Below, piece after piece: positions 7,209-15,801 of a stretch of DNA of 57,761 nt. The stretch's first letter is position 1. The number at the start of each line of letters is the position of its first letter. Source of the stretch: Pseudomonas sp. PDM05 (GTDB lineage Bacteria; Pseudomonadota; Gammaproteobacteria; Pseudomonadales; Pseudomonadaceae); NCBI RefSeq assembly GCF_014851685.1, contig NZ_JACVAC010000024.1, positions 1-57,761 of the forward strand, read 5' to 3'. The notes under the pieces were generated by a model. It did not search any database, was not told the DNA's origin, and was given only the letters and a program-made list of their open reading frames with translations. Position numbers and translations under genes: made by a program.

Positions 7209-8450
7209 ATGGAACAGTCACTCAAACATTTGCGCTTCCCCCTGGCAATCTTGGCCGTGGTGGTGATGAGCGCGTGCGGCAAGACCCCGGAACAAGCGGC
7301 CGCCATGCCCCCTGCGCAGATCAGCGTGGCCAAGGTGCTTGAGCAACCCGTCAACGAGTGGGACGAGTTCACCGGTCGCCTGGAAGCGCCGGAAACCGTG
7401 CAGATCCGTCCACGGGTGTCGGGGCAGATCGATCAAGTGGCCTTCACCGAAGGTGCACTGGTGAAGAAAGGCGACCTGCTGTTCCAGATCGACCCGCGTC
7501 CGTTCCAGGCTGAAGTGCGCCGCCTTGAAGCCCAACTGCAACAGACCAAAGCCGCCGCCAGCCGCAGTGAAAACGAAGCACAACGTGGCGAGCGCCTGCG
7601 CGAAAGCAACGCGATCTCCGCCGAGCTGGCCGAGTCGCGCACCACGGCCGCCCAGGAAGCCCGCGCCGCTGTCGCCGGCATCCAGGCGCAGTTGGACCTG
7701 GCCAAGTTGAACCTGAGCTTTACCCGCGTGACTTCGCCGATCAGCGGCCGCGTCAGCCGTGCCGAGATCACCGCCGGCAACCTGGTGACCGCCGATGTCA
7801 CCGCGCTGACCAGTGTGGTCTCCACCGACAAGGTCTACGCCTACTTCGACGCCGACGAGCGCGTGTTCCTCAAGTACACCGAACTGGCCCGCCAAGGCCG
7901 TCGTGGTGCGACCACCCCGGTGTACCTGGGCCTGTCCAACGAAACCGGCAACCCGCACCTGGGCCAGATGAACTTCGTCGACAACCAGGTCAACCCGGCC
8001 ACCGGCACCATCCGTGGGCGTGCGGTGTTCGACAACACAGACGGCCGCTACACCCCTGGCCTGTATGCACGCCTGAAACTGGTCGGCAGTGGCACCTATT
8101 CCGCCGTGCTGATCAATGACGAAGCCGTCGGCACCGACCTGGGCAAGAAGTTCGTGCTGGTGATGGAAGGCGACAAGCCGGCGTATCGCTCGGTGGAACT
8201 GGGGCCGAAGATCGAAGGCTTGCGCATCGTGCGCAGTGGCTTGGGCAAGGACGACACCATCGTCGTCAAAGGCCTGCAGCGCATCCGCCCTGGCTCGCCG
8301 GTCGCCCCGCAAACCATCCCGATGGCCAGCAAGGAAACCCTCGCCGCCTTGGCCCAACAACGACAAGCGCTTGAAGCCAGCAACCTGGAGCAAGTGGCGC
8401 CGGAAAAAACCGCGCCCAAGCTCGCAGCCGTCGCGACTCCACGCGGTTAA
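7209..8450 (+). CDS. mexE: RND efflux periplasmic adaptor, MexE
   Basis: A 413-residue membrane fusion protein and lipoprotein; the lipobox VMSAC puts the lipidated cysteine at residue 23. Conserved adaptor features are NEWDEFTGRLEAPETV, RPRVSGQIDQV, EGALVKKGDLLFQIDPRPF (half lipoyl), a coiled hairpin around 95-165, and TSPISGRVSRAEITAGNLV. It resembles P. aeruginosa MexE nearly throughout by eye, including the length. The ATG at 7209 (MEQSLKH) matches the MexE start; upstream in-frame starts at 7170 and 7200 lack support. It is the first gene of mexEF-oprN, which exports chloramphenicol, fluoroquinolones, trimethoprim and some signalling precursors in P. aeruginosa. No mexT or mexS is adjacent. 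Confidence 0.93.
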   Translation: MEQSLKHLRFPLAILAVVVMSACGKTPEQAAAMPPAQISVAKVLEQPVNEWDEFTGRLEAPETVQIRPRVSGQIDQVAFTEGALVKKGDLLFQIDPRPFQAEVRRLEAQLQQTKAAASRSENEAQRGERLRESNAISAELAESRTTAAQEARAAVAGIQAQLDLAKLNLSFTRVTSPISGRVSRAEITAGNLVTADVTALTSVVSTDKVYAYFDADERVFLKYTELARQGRRGATTPVYLGLSNETGNPHLGQMNFVDNQVNPATGTIRGRAVFDNTDGRYTPGLYARLKLVGSGTYSAVLINDEAVGTDLGKKFVLVMEGDKPAYRSVELGPKIEGLRIVRSGLGKDDTIVVKGLQRIRPGSPVAPQTIPMASKETLAALAQQRQALEASNLEQVAPEKTAPKLAAVATPRG

Positions 8451-8465
8451 GGGATACGACTCAAG

Positions 8466-11400
8466 ATGAATTTTTCCAAGTTCTTCATTTCGCGGCCGAT
8501 CTTCGCAGCGGTGCTGTCGCTGTTGATCCTGATCGCCGGCGCGATCTCGCTGTTCCAATTGCCGATCAGCGAATACCCGGAAGTGGTGCCGCCAACCGTA
8601 GTGGTACGCGCCAACTTCCCCGGCGCCAACCCCAAGGTCATCGGTGAAACCGTGGCCGCGCCACTGGAGCAGGCCATCACCGGCGTCGAGAACATGCTGT
8701 ACATGTCCTCGCAATCGACCGCTGACGGCAAGCTGACCCTGACCATCACCTTCGCCCTGGGCACCGACCTGGACAATGCGCAGGTGCAAGTGCAGAACCG
8801 CGTAACGCGGACTCAGCCGAAACTGCCCGAGGAAGTGACACGCATCGGTATCACCGTGGACAAGGCCTCCCCCGACCTGACCATGGTGGTGCACTTGACC
8901 TCCCCGGATCAGCGCTACGACATGCTCTACCTGTCCAACTACGCCTTGCTCAACGTGAAGGACGAGTTGGCACGCCTGGGCGGTGTGGGTGACGTGCAGT
9001 TGTTCGGCATGGGCGACTACTCCCTGCGGGTGTGGCTGGACCCGAACAAGACCGCGTCGCGCAACCTGACCGCTACCGATGTAGTGACGGCGATCCGTGA
9101 GCAGAACCGCCAAGTGGCCGCCGGTGCCTTGGGTGCGCAACCTGCACCGAATGCCACCAGCTTCCAGTTGTCGGTGAACACTCAGGGCCGTCTGGTGACG
9201 GAAGAAGAGTTCGAGAACATCGTCATTCGCGCAGGCAACAACGGTGAGATCACCCGCCTCAAAGACATCGCACGGGTCGAGCTGGGTTCCAGCCAATACG
9301 CCCTGCGGTCGTTGCTGAACAACCAACCGGCAGTAGCGATCCCGATCTTCCAGCGCCCGGGTTCCAACGCGATCCAGATCTCCAACGAAGTGCGCGGCAA
9401 GATGGAGGAGCTGAAGAAGAACTTCCCGCAGGGCATGGACTACAGCATCGTCTACGACCCGACCATCTTTGTGCGTGGCTCCATCGAAGCGGTGGTGCAC
9501 ACCCTGTTCGAAGCCCTGATCCTGGTGGTCTTGGTGGTGATCCTGTTCCTGCAAACCTGGCGCGCCTCGATCATTCCGTTGGTGGCCGTGCCCGTCTCGT
9601 TGATCGGTACGTTTGCGGTGATGCACCTGTTTGGCTTTTCGCTCAACGCGCTGTCGCTGTTCGGCCTGGTGCTGGCCATCGGTATCGTGGTGGACGACGC
9701 CATCGTGGTGGTGGAAAACGTCGAACGGAACATCGAGCTGGGTCTGGAGCCGTTCCCGGCGACTGAAAAGGCCATGAGCGAAGTGACCGGCCCGATCATT
9801 GCCACAGCGTTGGTGCTGTGTGCGGTGTTTGTTCCGGCGGCCTTCATCAGTGGCTTGACCGGGCAGTTCTACAAACAGTTTGCCTTGACCATTGCGATCT
9901 CTACGGTGATCTCGGCGTTCAACTCGCTGACCTTGTCACCTGCCCTGGCAGCCGTGTTGCTCAAAGGGCACCACGCACCGAAGGACGGCTTCTCCAAGTT
10001 CCTCGACAAGCTGCTCGGTGGCTGGTTGTTCAAACCGTTCAACCGTTTCTTCGAGAAGGCCAGCCATGGCTACGTCGGCACCGTACGCCGGGTGATTCGC
10101 GGCAGTGGTATCGCGCTGTTCCTGTACGCCGGCTTGATGGTCCTGACCTGGCTGGGCTTTGCCCACACGCCAACCGGGTTCGTACCGGCCCAGGACAAGC
10201 AATACCTGGTGGCCTTCGCCCAATTGCCGGACGCCGCCAGCCTGGACCGCACCGAAGACGTGATCAAGCGCATGTCCGACATCGCCCTGAAACAGCCGGG
10301 TGTGGAAGCCGCGGTGGCCTTCCCGGGCCTGTCGATCAACGGTTTCACCAACAGCCCCAACAGCGGCATCGTGTTCGTGACCTTGAAGCCATTCGATGAG
10401 CGTAAAGACCCGAGCATGTCCGCCGGTGCGATTGCCGGTGCGCTGAACGGCAAGTACAGCGCCATCCAGGAAGCCTACATGGCGATCTTCCCACCGCCGC
10501 CGGTACAGGGCCTGGGTACGATTGGCGGCTTCCGCCTGCAGATCGAAGACCGTGGCAACCTGGGATATGACGAACTGTACAAAGAAGTGCAGAACATCAT
10601 CACCAAGAGCCGCACCACGCCGGAGCTGTTCGGCCTGTTCACCAGCTACACGGTCAACGTGCCCCAGGTCGATGCCGCCATCGACCGCGAAAAGGCCAAG
10701 ACCCACGGCGTGGCGATCAGCGACATCTTCGACACCCTGCAGATCTACCTGGGTTCGCTGTATGCCAACGACTTCAACCGCTTCGGCCGTACCTATCAGG
10801 TCAACGTGCAGGCTGAGCAGCAGTTCCGCCTCGACGAAGACCAGATCGGCCAGCTGAAAGTACGCAACAACAAGGGCGAGATGATCCCGCTGGCGACCTT
10901 TATCAAGGTCAGCGACACCTCGGGCCCGGACCGCGTGATGCACTACAACGGCTTTATCACCGCTGAAATCAACGGCAACGCTGCACCGGGCTACAGCTCC
11001 GGCCAGGCGGAGGCGGCGATTGAAAAACTGCTGAAAGAGGAACTGCCCAACGGCATGACCTACGAGTGGACTGACCTGACGTATCAGCAAATCCTCTCGG
11101 GCAACACCGCACTGTTCGTGTTCCCGCTCTGCGTGCTGCTGGCGTTCCTGGTACTGGCCGCCCAATACGAAAGCTGGAGCCTGCCACTGGCGGTGATCCT
11201 GATCGTACCGATGACGCTGCTGTCGGCCATCACCGGGGTGATCATCTCGGGCGGCGACAACAACATCTTCACCCAGATCGGCCTGATCGTACTGGTGGGC
11301 CTGGCCTGCAAGAACGCGATCCTGATCGTCGAGTTTGCCAAGGATAAACAGGCCGAGGGTCTCGACCCGCTGGCTGCGGTGCTGGAGGCGTGCCGTCTGC

Positions 11401-11645
11401 GTCTGCGGCCGATCCTGATGACCTCGTTCGCCTTCATCATGGGTGTGGTGCCACTGGTGTTGTCCAGCGGTGCCGGTGCCGAGATGCGTCATGCGATGGG
11501 TGTGGCGGTGTTCTCCGGGATGATCGGCGTGACCTTCTTCGGTCTGTTGCTGACGCCAGTGTTCTACGTACTGATCCGTCGCTATGTGGAGCGCCAGGAA
11601 GCGCGCAAAGCGGCCAAGGCCTTGAAGCTGGAGACACAGCAATGA
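8466..11645 (+). CDS. mexF: RND efflux inner-membrane transporter, MexF
   Basis: A 1059-residue resistance-nodulation-division pump, close to the 1062 residues of P. aeruginosa MexF. It starts MNFSKFFISRPIFAAVLS, the HAE1-family N-terminus. TM4 contains the proton-relay pair of aspartates in GIVVDDAIVVVENVERN (about residue 405). Two large periplasmic loops and the second half with GLACKNAILIVEFAKD (TM10) are present, and the duplicated six-plus-six TM layout is complete. It starts 15 bp after mexE and overlaps oprN by four bases (ATGA). Drug-proton antiport across the tripartite complex is known for the family. Confidence 0.95.
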   Translation: MNFSKFFISRPIFAAVLSLLILIAGAISLFQLPISEYPEVVPPTVVVRANFPGANPKVIGETVAAPLEQAITGVENMLYMSSQSTADGKLTLTITFALGTDLDNAQVQVQNRVTRTQPKLPEEVTRIGITVDKASPDLTMVVHLTSPDQRYDMLYLSNYALLNVKDELARLGGVGDVQLFGMGDYSLRVWLDPNKTASRNLTATDVVTAIREQNRQVAAGALGAQPAPNATSFQLSVNTQGRLVTEEEFENIVIRAGNNGEITRLKDIARVELGSSQYALRSLLNNQPAVAIPIFQRPGSNAIQISNEVRGKMEELKKNFPQGMDYSIVYDPTIFVRGSIEAVVHTLFEALILVVLVVILFLQTWRASIIPLVAVPVSLIGTFAVMHLFGFSLNALSLFGLVLAIGIVVDDAIVVVENVERNIELGLEPFPATEKAMSEVTGPIIATALVLCAVFVPAAFISGLTGQFYKQFALTIAISTVISAFNSLTLSPALAAVLLKGHHAPKDGFSKFLDKLLGGWLFKPFNRFFEKASHGYVGTVRRVIRGSGIALFLYAGLMVLTWLGFAHTPTGFVPAQDKQYLVAFAQLPDAASLDRTEDVIKRMSDIALKQPGVEAAVAFPGLSINGFTNSPNSGIVFVTLKPFDERKDPSMSAGAIAGALNGKYSAIQEAYMAIFPPPPVQGLGTIGGFRLQIEDRGNLGYDELYKEVQNIITKSRTTPELFGLFTSYTVNVPQVDAAIDREKAKTHGVAISDIFDTLQIYLGSLYANDFNRFGRTYQVNVQAEQQFRLDEDQIGQLKVRNNKGEMIPLATFIKVSDTSGPDRVMHYNGFITAEINGNAAPGYSSGQAEAAIEKLLKEELPNGMTYEWTDLTYQQILSGNTALFVFPLCVLLAFLVLAAQYESWSLPLAVILIVPMTLLSAITGVIISGGDNNIFTQIGLIVLVGLACKNAILIVEFAKDKQAEGLDPLAAVLEACRLRLRPILMTSFAFIMGVVPLVLSSGAGAEMRHAMGVAVFSGMIGVTFFGLLLTPVFYVLIRRYVERQEARKAAKALKLETQQ

Positions 11646-13057
11646 GCGTGAAAGTATTCCTGCCGAGCTTGCTGGTATTGGCGCTGAGCGCCTGTGCCGT
11701 GGGCCCGGACTATAAAACCCAAACCCCGGAGGCGGCGAGCATCACGGCCGCCGCCGATGCCAAACAGTACGACCACGCCAAGTTCGAAGGTATCTGGTGG
11801 CAGCAGTTCGACGATCCGACCCTCAATCAGTTGGTGACCCAATCGCTGCAAGGCAACCGCGATTTGCGTGTGGCGTTTGCCCGTCTGCGGGCGGCTCGGG
11901 CCATCCGCGACGACGCCAGCAATGACGCCATGCCGACCATCACCAGCCGCGTCAGCAGCGACCAAGGCAAGGGCCAGATACCAGGCCAGACCACCCGCCG
12001 TGTGAAGACCGAGCGTTACGACCTCGGCCTGGACATGGCCTGGGAGCTGGACCTGTTCGGGCGCATCCAGCGCAACCTGGAAGCCACCGACGCCGACCAG
12101 CAGGCCGCGGAAGCCGACCTGTACCAACTGCAAGTCACGATGATTGCTGAGCTGGTGGATGCCTATGGTCAACTGCGCGGCGCCCAATTGCGTGAACGCA
12201 TCGCCCTGGACAACCTCAAGAACCAGCAGGAATCGCGCACCATCACCGTCAGCCTGCGCGATGCCGGGGTTGGCGATCAGTTGGACGTGGAGCGTGCCGA
12301 CGCACGCCTCGCCGGGGTCGAAGCCAGCGTGCCGCAACTGCAAGCCGAACAAGTGCGCGAGCGCAACCGCATCGCCACCCTCCTCGGCCAGCGTCCGGAC
12401 AAGCTCAGCGTCGACCTGAGCCCGAAAGACCTGCCAGCGATTGCCAAGGCCTTGCCAATTGGCGATCCGGGGCAACTGCTGCAACGGCGTCCGGACATCC
12501 TCAGCGCCGAACGCAAACTGGCGGCCGCCACCGCACGCATCGGCGTGGCCAAGGCCGACCTGTTCCCACGGGTCAGCCTCAGCGGCTTCCTTGGCTTTAC
12601 CGCCGGGCGCGGTTCGCAGATCGGTTCGTCCGCCGCCAATGCCTGGGCCCTCGGCCCGAGCATCACCTGGGCCGCGTTCGACCTGGGCAGCGTACGCGCG
12701 CGTTTGCGCGGTGCAAGCGCCGAGGCCGATGGCGCGTTGGCGACCTATGAACAGCAAGTATTGCTGGCACTGGAAGAGTCCGAAAACGCCTTCAGCGACT
12801 ACGGCAAGCGCCAACAGCGCCTGGTTTCGCTGATCCGTCAGAGCGAATCCAGCCGCGCCGCCGCCGACCTCGCCGCAATCCGCTACCGCGAAGGCACGGT
12901 GGACTTCCTGGTGTTGCTGGACGCGCAACGCGAACGCCTGGCTGCCGAAGACTCCCAGGCCCAGGCCGAGGTGGAGCTGTATCGCGGCATCGTCGCGATC
13001 TACAAGGCGTTGGGTGGTGGCTGGCAGCCGGACACGGTGGTGGCCAGCAACCAGTGA
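11642..13057 (+). CDS. oprN: RND efflux outer-membrane channel, OprN
   Basis: A 471-residue outer membrane factor of the TolC/NodT lipoprotein class. The signal ends with the lipobox LSAC, giving a lipidated cysteine at residue 18, followed by the classic AVGPDY. Two internally similar halves are visible: FDDPTLNQLVTQSLQGNRDLRVAFARLRAARA, and QLLQRRPDILSAERKLAAATARIGVAKADLFPRVSLSG in the second. These are the alpha-barrel repeats that form the exit duct. The ATGA overlap with mexF fixes the start. It is the last gene of the operon, followed by a strong terminator. Confidence 0.92.
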   Translation: MSVKVFLPSLLVLALSACAVGPDYKTQTPEAASITAAADAKQYDHAKFEGIWWQQFDDPTLNQLVTQSLQGNRDLRVAFARLRAARAIRDDASNDAMPTITSRVSSDQGKGQIPGQTTRRVKTERYDLGLDMAWELDLFGRIQRNLEATDADQQAAEADLYQLQVTMIAELVDAYGQLRGAQLRERIALDNLKNQQESRTITVSLRDAGVGDQLDVERADARLAGVEASVPQLQAEQVRERNRIATLLGQRPDKLSVDLSPKDLPAIAKALPIGDPGQLLQRRPDILSAERKLAAATARIGVAKADLFPRVSLSGFLGFTAGRGSQIGSSAANAWALGPSITWAAFDLGSVRARLRGASAEADGALATYEQQVLLALEESENAFSDYGKRQQRLVSLIRQSESSRAAADLAAIRYREGTVDFLVLLDAQRERLAAEDSQAQAEVELYRGIVAIYKALGGGWQPDTVVASNQ

Positions 13058-13098
13058 TGTAAAGAGCTCCTTTGGTTGGTCGCATCCAGCCAATTTTT

Positions 13099-13134
13099 AG
13101 CCCCACGGTCCATTCGGTCGTGGGGCTTTTTTTT
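13099..13134 (+). terminator. Intrinsic terminator of mexEF-oprN
   Basis: A perfect nine-base stem, AGCCCCACG with CGTGGGGCT, and an eleven-base loop are followed by eight T residues. It lies 42 bp after the oprN stop. Confidence 0.92.
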
Positions 13135-13195
13135 AAAGTGGGATTAAGGGTGGCCGATAAATAGACGTAGCTTTCGGTTGATGGAGGACTTTGCG

Positions 13196-13723
13196 ATGGC
13201 CGTGTTATTGACTGCGGAGCAAATGAGGCATACGAAGGCGTCTAATGCGTTTCAGATACAGCATCCGGAAAAGGTTGAAAATAAATATACGATAAAAGAA
13301 GCGTCGGTGGCGGCAGATACGTTGAAGCTGCGCGAGCAGGAAGAGATTGAGAGCTTGAAAGTTTTTCTGAAGGACTATGACATGACGTCGATCAGTACCG
13401 ATGAACTAAAGAAAGTCGGTAGACGACTCTATGAAAGCGGAATGATTGACGTGAACACTTTTGGCATATTCATATCCGGCGACGGCGCATCCGATGCTAA
13501 TGGAAAACAAACAGACACGCATGTTAAATTTAATGCAATCGCCCTTTTCGATGAAAAACTAGAAGACTATCTTGCGTTTGTTAAAAGCAATCCTAATGTC
13601 GGGCGGTCAATGGGCATTCCTGAATATATTCAAAGCATGGTGGACGCCAATCATGCTATCAATGCGCTGGCGCACTTTGTTAATTCATCAAAAAATAGTC
13701 TTACGTTAGACGAACGCGTTTGA
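13196..13723 (+). CDS. Unrecognised cytoplasmic protein, module family A, copy 1
   Basis: A 175-residue soluble protein without signal or membrane segment. I do not recognise the family. It is clearly paralogous to the gene at 14535-15065: the shared core is FLKDYDMTSIS.DELKKVGRRLYE, then a gap, HVKFNAIALFDE.LE, and a C-terminal NHAINALAHF..SSK.....DERV. The first third is helical and charged. The ATG at 13196 is chosen because TGGAGGAC lies seven bases upstream and the copy-2 start aligns there; an in-frame ATG at 13178 would sit on that ribosome site. GC content is visibly lower than in mexEF or efe. It is convergent with a family B gene. Confidence 0.75.
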   Translation: MAVLLTAEQMRHTKASNAFQIQHPEKVENKYTIKEASVAADTLKLREQEEIESLKVFLKDYDMTSISTDELKKVGRRLYESGMIDVNTFGIFISGDGASDANGKQTDTHVKFNAIALFDEKLEDYLAFVKSNPNVGRSMGIPEYIQSMVDANHAINALAHFVNSSKNSLTLDERV

Positions 13724-13740
13724 TTTGTTACTTGAACGCT

Positions 13741-13768
13741 GCAGCATGCCAATTGCCTGGCATGCTGC
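13741..13768. terminator. Hairpin between convergent genes A1 and B1
   Basis: A perfect ten-base stem GCAGCATGCC / GGCATGCTGC with an eight-base loop sits between the two stop codons (13723 and 13781). It has no clear T-run on either strand, so terminator function is probable rather than certain. Confidence 0.55.
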
Positions 13769-13780
13769 CCCCAACTGCGA

Positions 13781-14170
13781 TTACCGGCCGTATCGTACGG
13801 TCCCCCAATATGATTTGGAAACCGCCTCAGGGTTTTTTACTCTTACGCGATAAGTTCCCAACGGCCCCGTCCATGTCGCCTGAACTGACAAAGGATTGCT
13901 GACTACCGTTTTCCATGACGCGCCCACCTGTTGTTCGATGGAAATCTGAGGAATCCGACCGATCCCCGTAGAAGACACCATTGCATGAATATTTGCGCTG
14001 GAACAACCATTAGCGCCCGTAATGGTGAATGGCCCCAAGGCTGTATCTTCCGAGTCAGGCTGTAGTATCCCGCTATAGTTATCAGTAAGCGTCAAGCAAA
14101 GCGCAGACACTTGCGACGACAACAACATAAGCACAGCGAAGGGTAAGGCAATTAAACTTTTCATTTTCAT
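13781..14170 (-). CDS. Unrecognised small secreted protein, module family B, copy 1
   Basis: A 129-residue protein with a signal peptide (residues 1 to about 23, cleavage after SSQVSA). The mature part is about 106 residues, beta-rich in appearance, with two cysteines (LCLTLTD at its start and GANGCSSANI in the middle) that could pair. It is paralogous to the gene at 15126-15506; both end in GTVRYGR and share GPFTIT, QQVGASW and GTYRVR.KN..AVSK. I do not recognise the family; a single beta-sandwich domain is my inference. The start at 14170 gives MKMKSLIALPF; the alternative upstream extension would put a charged segment before the signal. It is convergent with A1. Confidence 0.72.
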   Translation of the reverse strand: MKMKSLIALPFAVLMLLSSQVSALCLTLTDNYSGILQPDSEDTALGPFTITGANGCSSANIHAMVSSTGIGRIPQISIEQQVGASWKTVVSNPLSVQATWTGPLGTYRVRVKNPEAVSKSYWGTVRYGR

Positions 14171-14293
14171 CACCGTAGAATTGGTTATCGAACACCCGCT
14201 CAGAAAGCGAGTGGCCACTTCCCCGCTCACATAGGATCATTCGTCCCCTTGCGTAGGAATGACACGACAAAGCCTGCATGATTTTTTTAGTTA

Positions 14294-14375
14294 AATATGC
14301 CAGCTGCGTCCTAAAATCATTAAGGAGCGATCTGTAATACCAAACAGTAGGATGTTGTCAGTTAACTCCTAGTCC
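14294..14375. promoter_or_regulatory. 82-bp conserved element, copy 1 (upstream of B1)
   Basis: This 82-bp block recurs with identical length at 15707-15788. I count about 62 of 82 positions identical with no gap. Shared blocks include AATATGCC.GCT.CGTCCTAAAA, TCTGT.ATACCA, and GTCAGTTA..TCCTAGTCC. TCCTA occurs twice, with AGGA between them in the opposite sense, suggesting paired half-sites. It lies 124 bp upstream of the B1 start, in the gap between the divergent B1 and A2 genes. The rest of the 364-bp gap (14171-14534) shows no other gene. Confidence 0.6.
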
Positions 14376-14534
14376 TTTGGGTGTGCGAACAGAGCAGGCG
14401 TTTTCTCACGATTTGAATCTGAGTCAAAGCCATCAAGTCTGGACTTTATTTCGAGCGACTCGCTGCCCTTGGTTAAGCTCGGCCAAAACCGGTCGATACA
14501 GAGAGGTAGCTTTCTTTTGATGGAGAACTGCGAG

Positions 14535-15065
14535 ATGAACACAAGCTCATCGGCGGCAACGAACACCATAAGCAAACAAGACGCTGGATACATAATCAAG
14601 AACCCAACCAAAGTAATAACTGACTTTACCGCCAGGGACGACGCACACGCTGCAAAGGCACTAAAGTTAAAAAATAACGAGCAAATCACAGAGCTGAAGA
14701 AATTCTTGAAAAACTATGACATGACATCCATCACCAACATGGAACTCAAACATGTCGGCCGAAAGCTGTATGAAAACAAGCTGATCGACGAGCAGGCATT
14801 TGGCGTTTTTATCGAGGGAACACGGGCTGTTGATAAAAATGGTAATCAAGCAGATCTTTACGTCAAATTCAATGCAATTGCACTGTTCGACCAAAGACTT
14901 GAGGAGCAGACAGCATCCTTGCCGATGTACTCTGAAAAAACCAAACAAGAACCCTTGTTCTGGCCATGGCGGCAAGGAATGATCGCTGCAAACCAAGCTA
15001 TAAACGCGCTCGCATATTTTGCCTATTCGTCCAGAAGTGATTTATCAATAGATGAGCGCGCTTAA
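14535..15065 (+). CDS. Unrecognised cytoplasmic protein, module family A, copy 2
   Basis: A 176-residue paralogue of the gene at 13196-13723. It keeps FLKNYDMTSITNMELKHVGRKLYE, DLYVKFNAIALFDQ.LEE and NQAINALAYFAYSSR, while the N-terminal 40 residues and the segment around residues 125-145 have diverged. The ATG at 14535 aligns with the copy-1 start and has GGAGA seven to eight bases before it; the 22 extra residues of a longer frame have no counterpart. GC content is low and the codon use is AT-rich, unlike the flanking operons. It is convergent with B2 and divergent from B1. Function unknown. Confidence 0.75.
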   Translation: MNTSSSAATNTISKQDAGYIIKNPTKVITDFTARDDAHAAKALKLKNNEQITELKKFLKNYDMTSITNMELKHVGRKLYENKLIDEQAFGVFIEGTRAVDKNGNQADLYVKFNAIALFDQRLEEQTASLPMYSEKTKQEPLFWPWRQGMIAANQAINALAYFAYSSRSDLSIDERA

Positions 15066-15074
15066 CGTCTTTGC

Positions 15075-15113
15075 AAAAAAGCAGGGCATTGAAGATGACT
15101 CTTCACGCCCTGC
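15075..15113 (-). terminator. Intrinsic terminator of B2 (minus strand)
   Basis: A long near-perfect hairpin (GCAGGGC.TTGAAGA / TCTTCA.GCCCTGC, 15081-15113) is followed, in the minus direction, by six T residues (AAAAAA at 15075-15080 on the plus strand). It also lies just after the A2 stop. Confidence 0.8.
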
Positions 15114-15125
15114 GCAACTCAAGCT

Positions 15126-15506
15126 TCAACGACCATATCGCACTGTGCCAGAGTAAGCCTTTGAAACTGCATCAGAGTTTTTCAGCCTGACTCGGTAAGT
15201 ACCGTATTGTCCGGAGTAAGATGCAATGCTCCCTATACTGAATGTCGCGCGCACCCATGACGCGCCAACTTCGCGCTCAATATAAATCTCCGGCGCCTTC
15301 CCAGCACCAGGAGCAGAGACAGTTGCATCGATATTTGCGCCAGCACATCCGCCAGCCGAAGTGATCGTGAAAGGACCGTTAGCGGTGATCGCCGTATCAG
15401 CCGCTATCGTGCCGACGAAGCTCTCGGTAGTGTACAAACACAATGCAGACGCTTGAAATGATGCAAGGGTTAGAGCCAAAAAAGGCAATACGAAAGAAAC
15501 TTTCAT
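15126..15506 (-). CDS. Unrecognised small secreted protein, module family B, copy 2
   Basis: A 126-residue paralogue of the gene at 13781-14170. The signal peptide covers residues 1-21 (cleavage after FQASA) and the mature protein again begins LCL. The second cysteine is in SAGGCAGANI. Shared blocks are GPFTIT, EREVGASW, GTYRVRLKN.DAVSK and the terminal GTVRYGR. A strong ribosome site, GGAGGTG, lies seven bases before the ATG at 15506, which settles the start. The mature length and cysteine spacing match copy 1, so selection seems to preserve the fold. Function unknown. Confidence 0.78.
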   Translation of the reverse strand: MKVSFVLPFLALTLASFQASALCLYTTESFVGTIAADTAITANGPFTITSAGGCAGANIDATVSAPGAGKAPEIYIEREVGASWVRATFSIGSIASYSGQYGTYRVRLKNSDAVSKAYSGTVRYGR

Positions 15507-15706
15507 ACTATTCACCTCCACAATTAAACAACGAGTGTTATTAGCGTACGATGACAATACGAAAACTGTCGCTTCATCTCGACACAGGTAAACCTCCCGA
15601 ATAAAAAACCGACAACGCAACTCGGGATGCTCTTACGCTGCGAGTAGGATCAATGATGAATCGCAGTAGGTATCACGAGACAAAGCATGCACGAATTCAC
15701 ACTCGG

Positions 15707-15788
15707 AATATGCCGGCTCCGTCCTAAAAACTAGAAAGACCACTCTGTCATACCAGGAAGCAGGACATCGTCAGTTACGTCCTAGTCC
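15707..15788. promoter_or_regulatory. 82-bp conserved element, copy 2 (upstream of B2)
   Basis: This is the second copy of the element at 14294-14375, in the same orientation relative to its B gene, about 200 bp upstream of the B2 start and just before the stop of the AraC-type gene. Besides the shared blocks it has GTCCTA at both ends and CAGGAC between them, forming inverted half-sites. Confidence 0.6.
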
Positions 15789-15801
15789 CAGATGCCGCCC
15801 A

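Noticed and set aside
7218..9626. Long 802-aa minus-strand ORF across mexE and mexF
   Set aside because: It is the high-GC antisense shadow of mexE and mexF; the plus-strand proteins are complete, conserved and in operon arrangement.
11390..11641. Extension of oprN upstream into mexF
   Set aside because: The extension would overlap mexF by 256 bases and put residues before the lipobox; the ATGA overlap at 11642 is correct.
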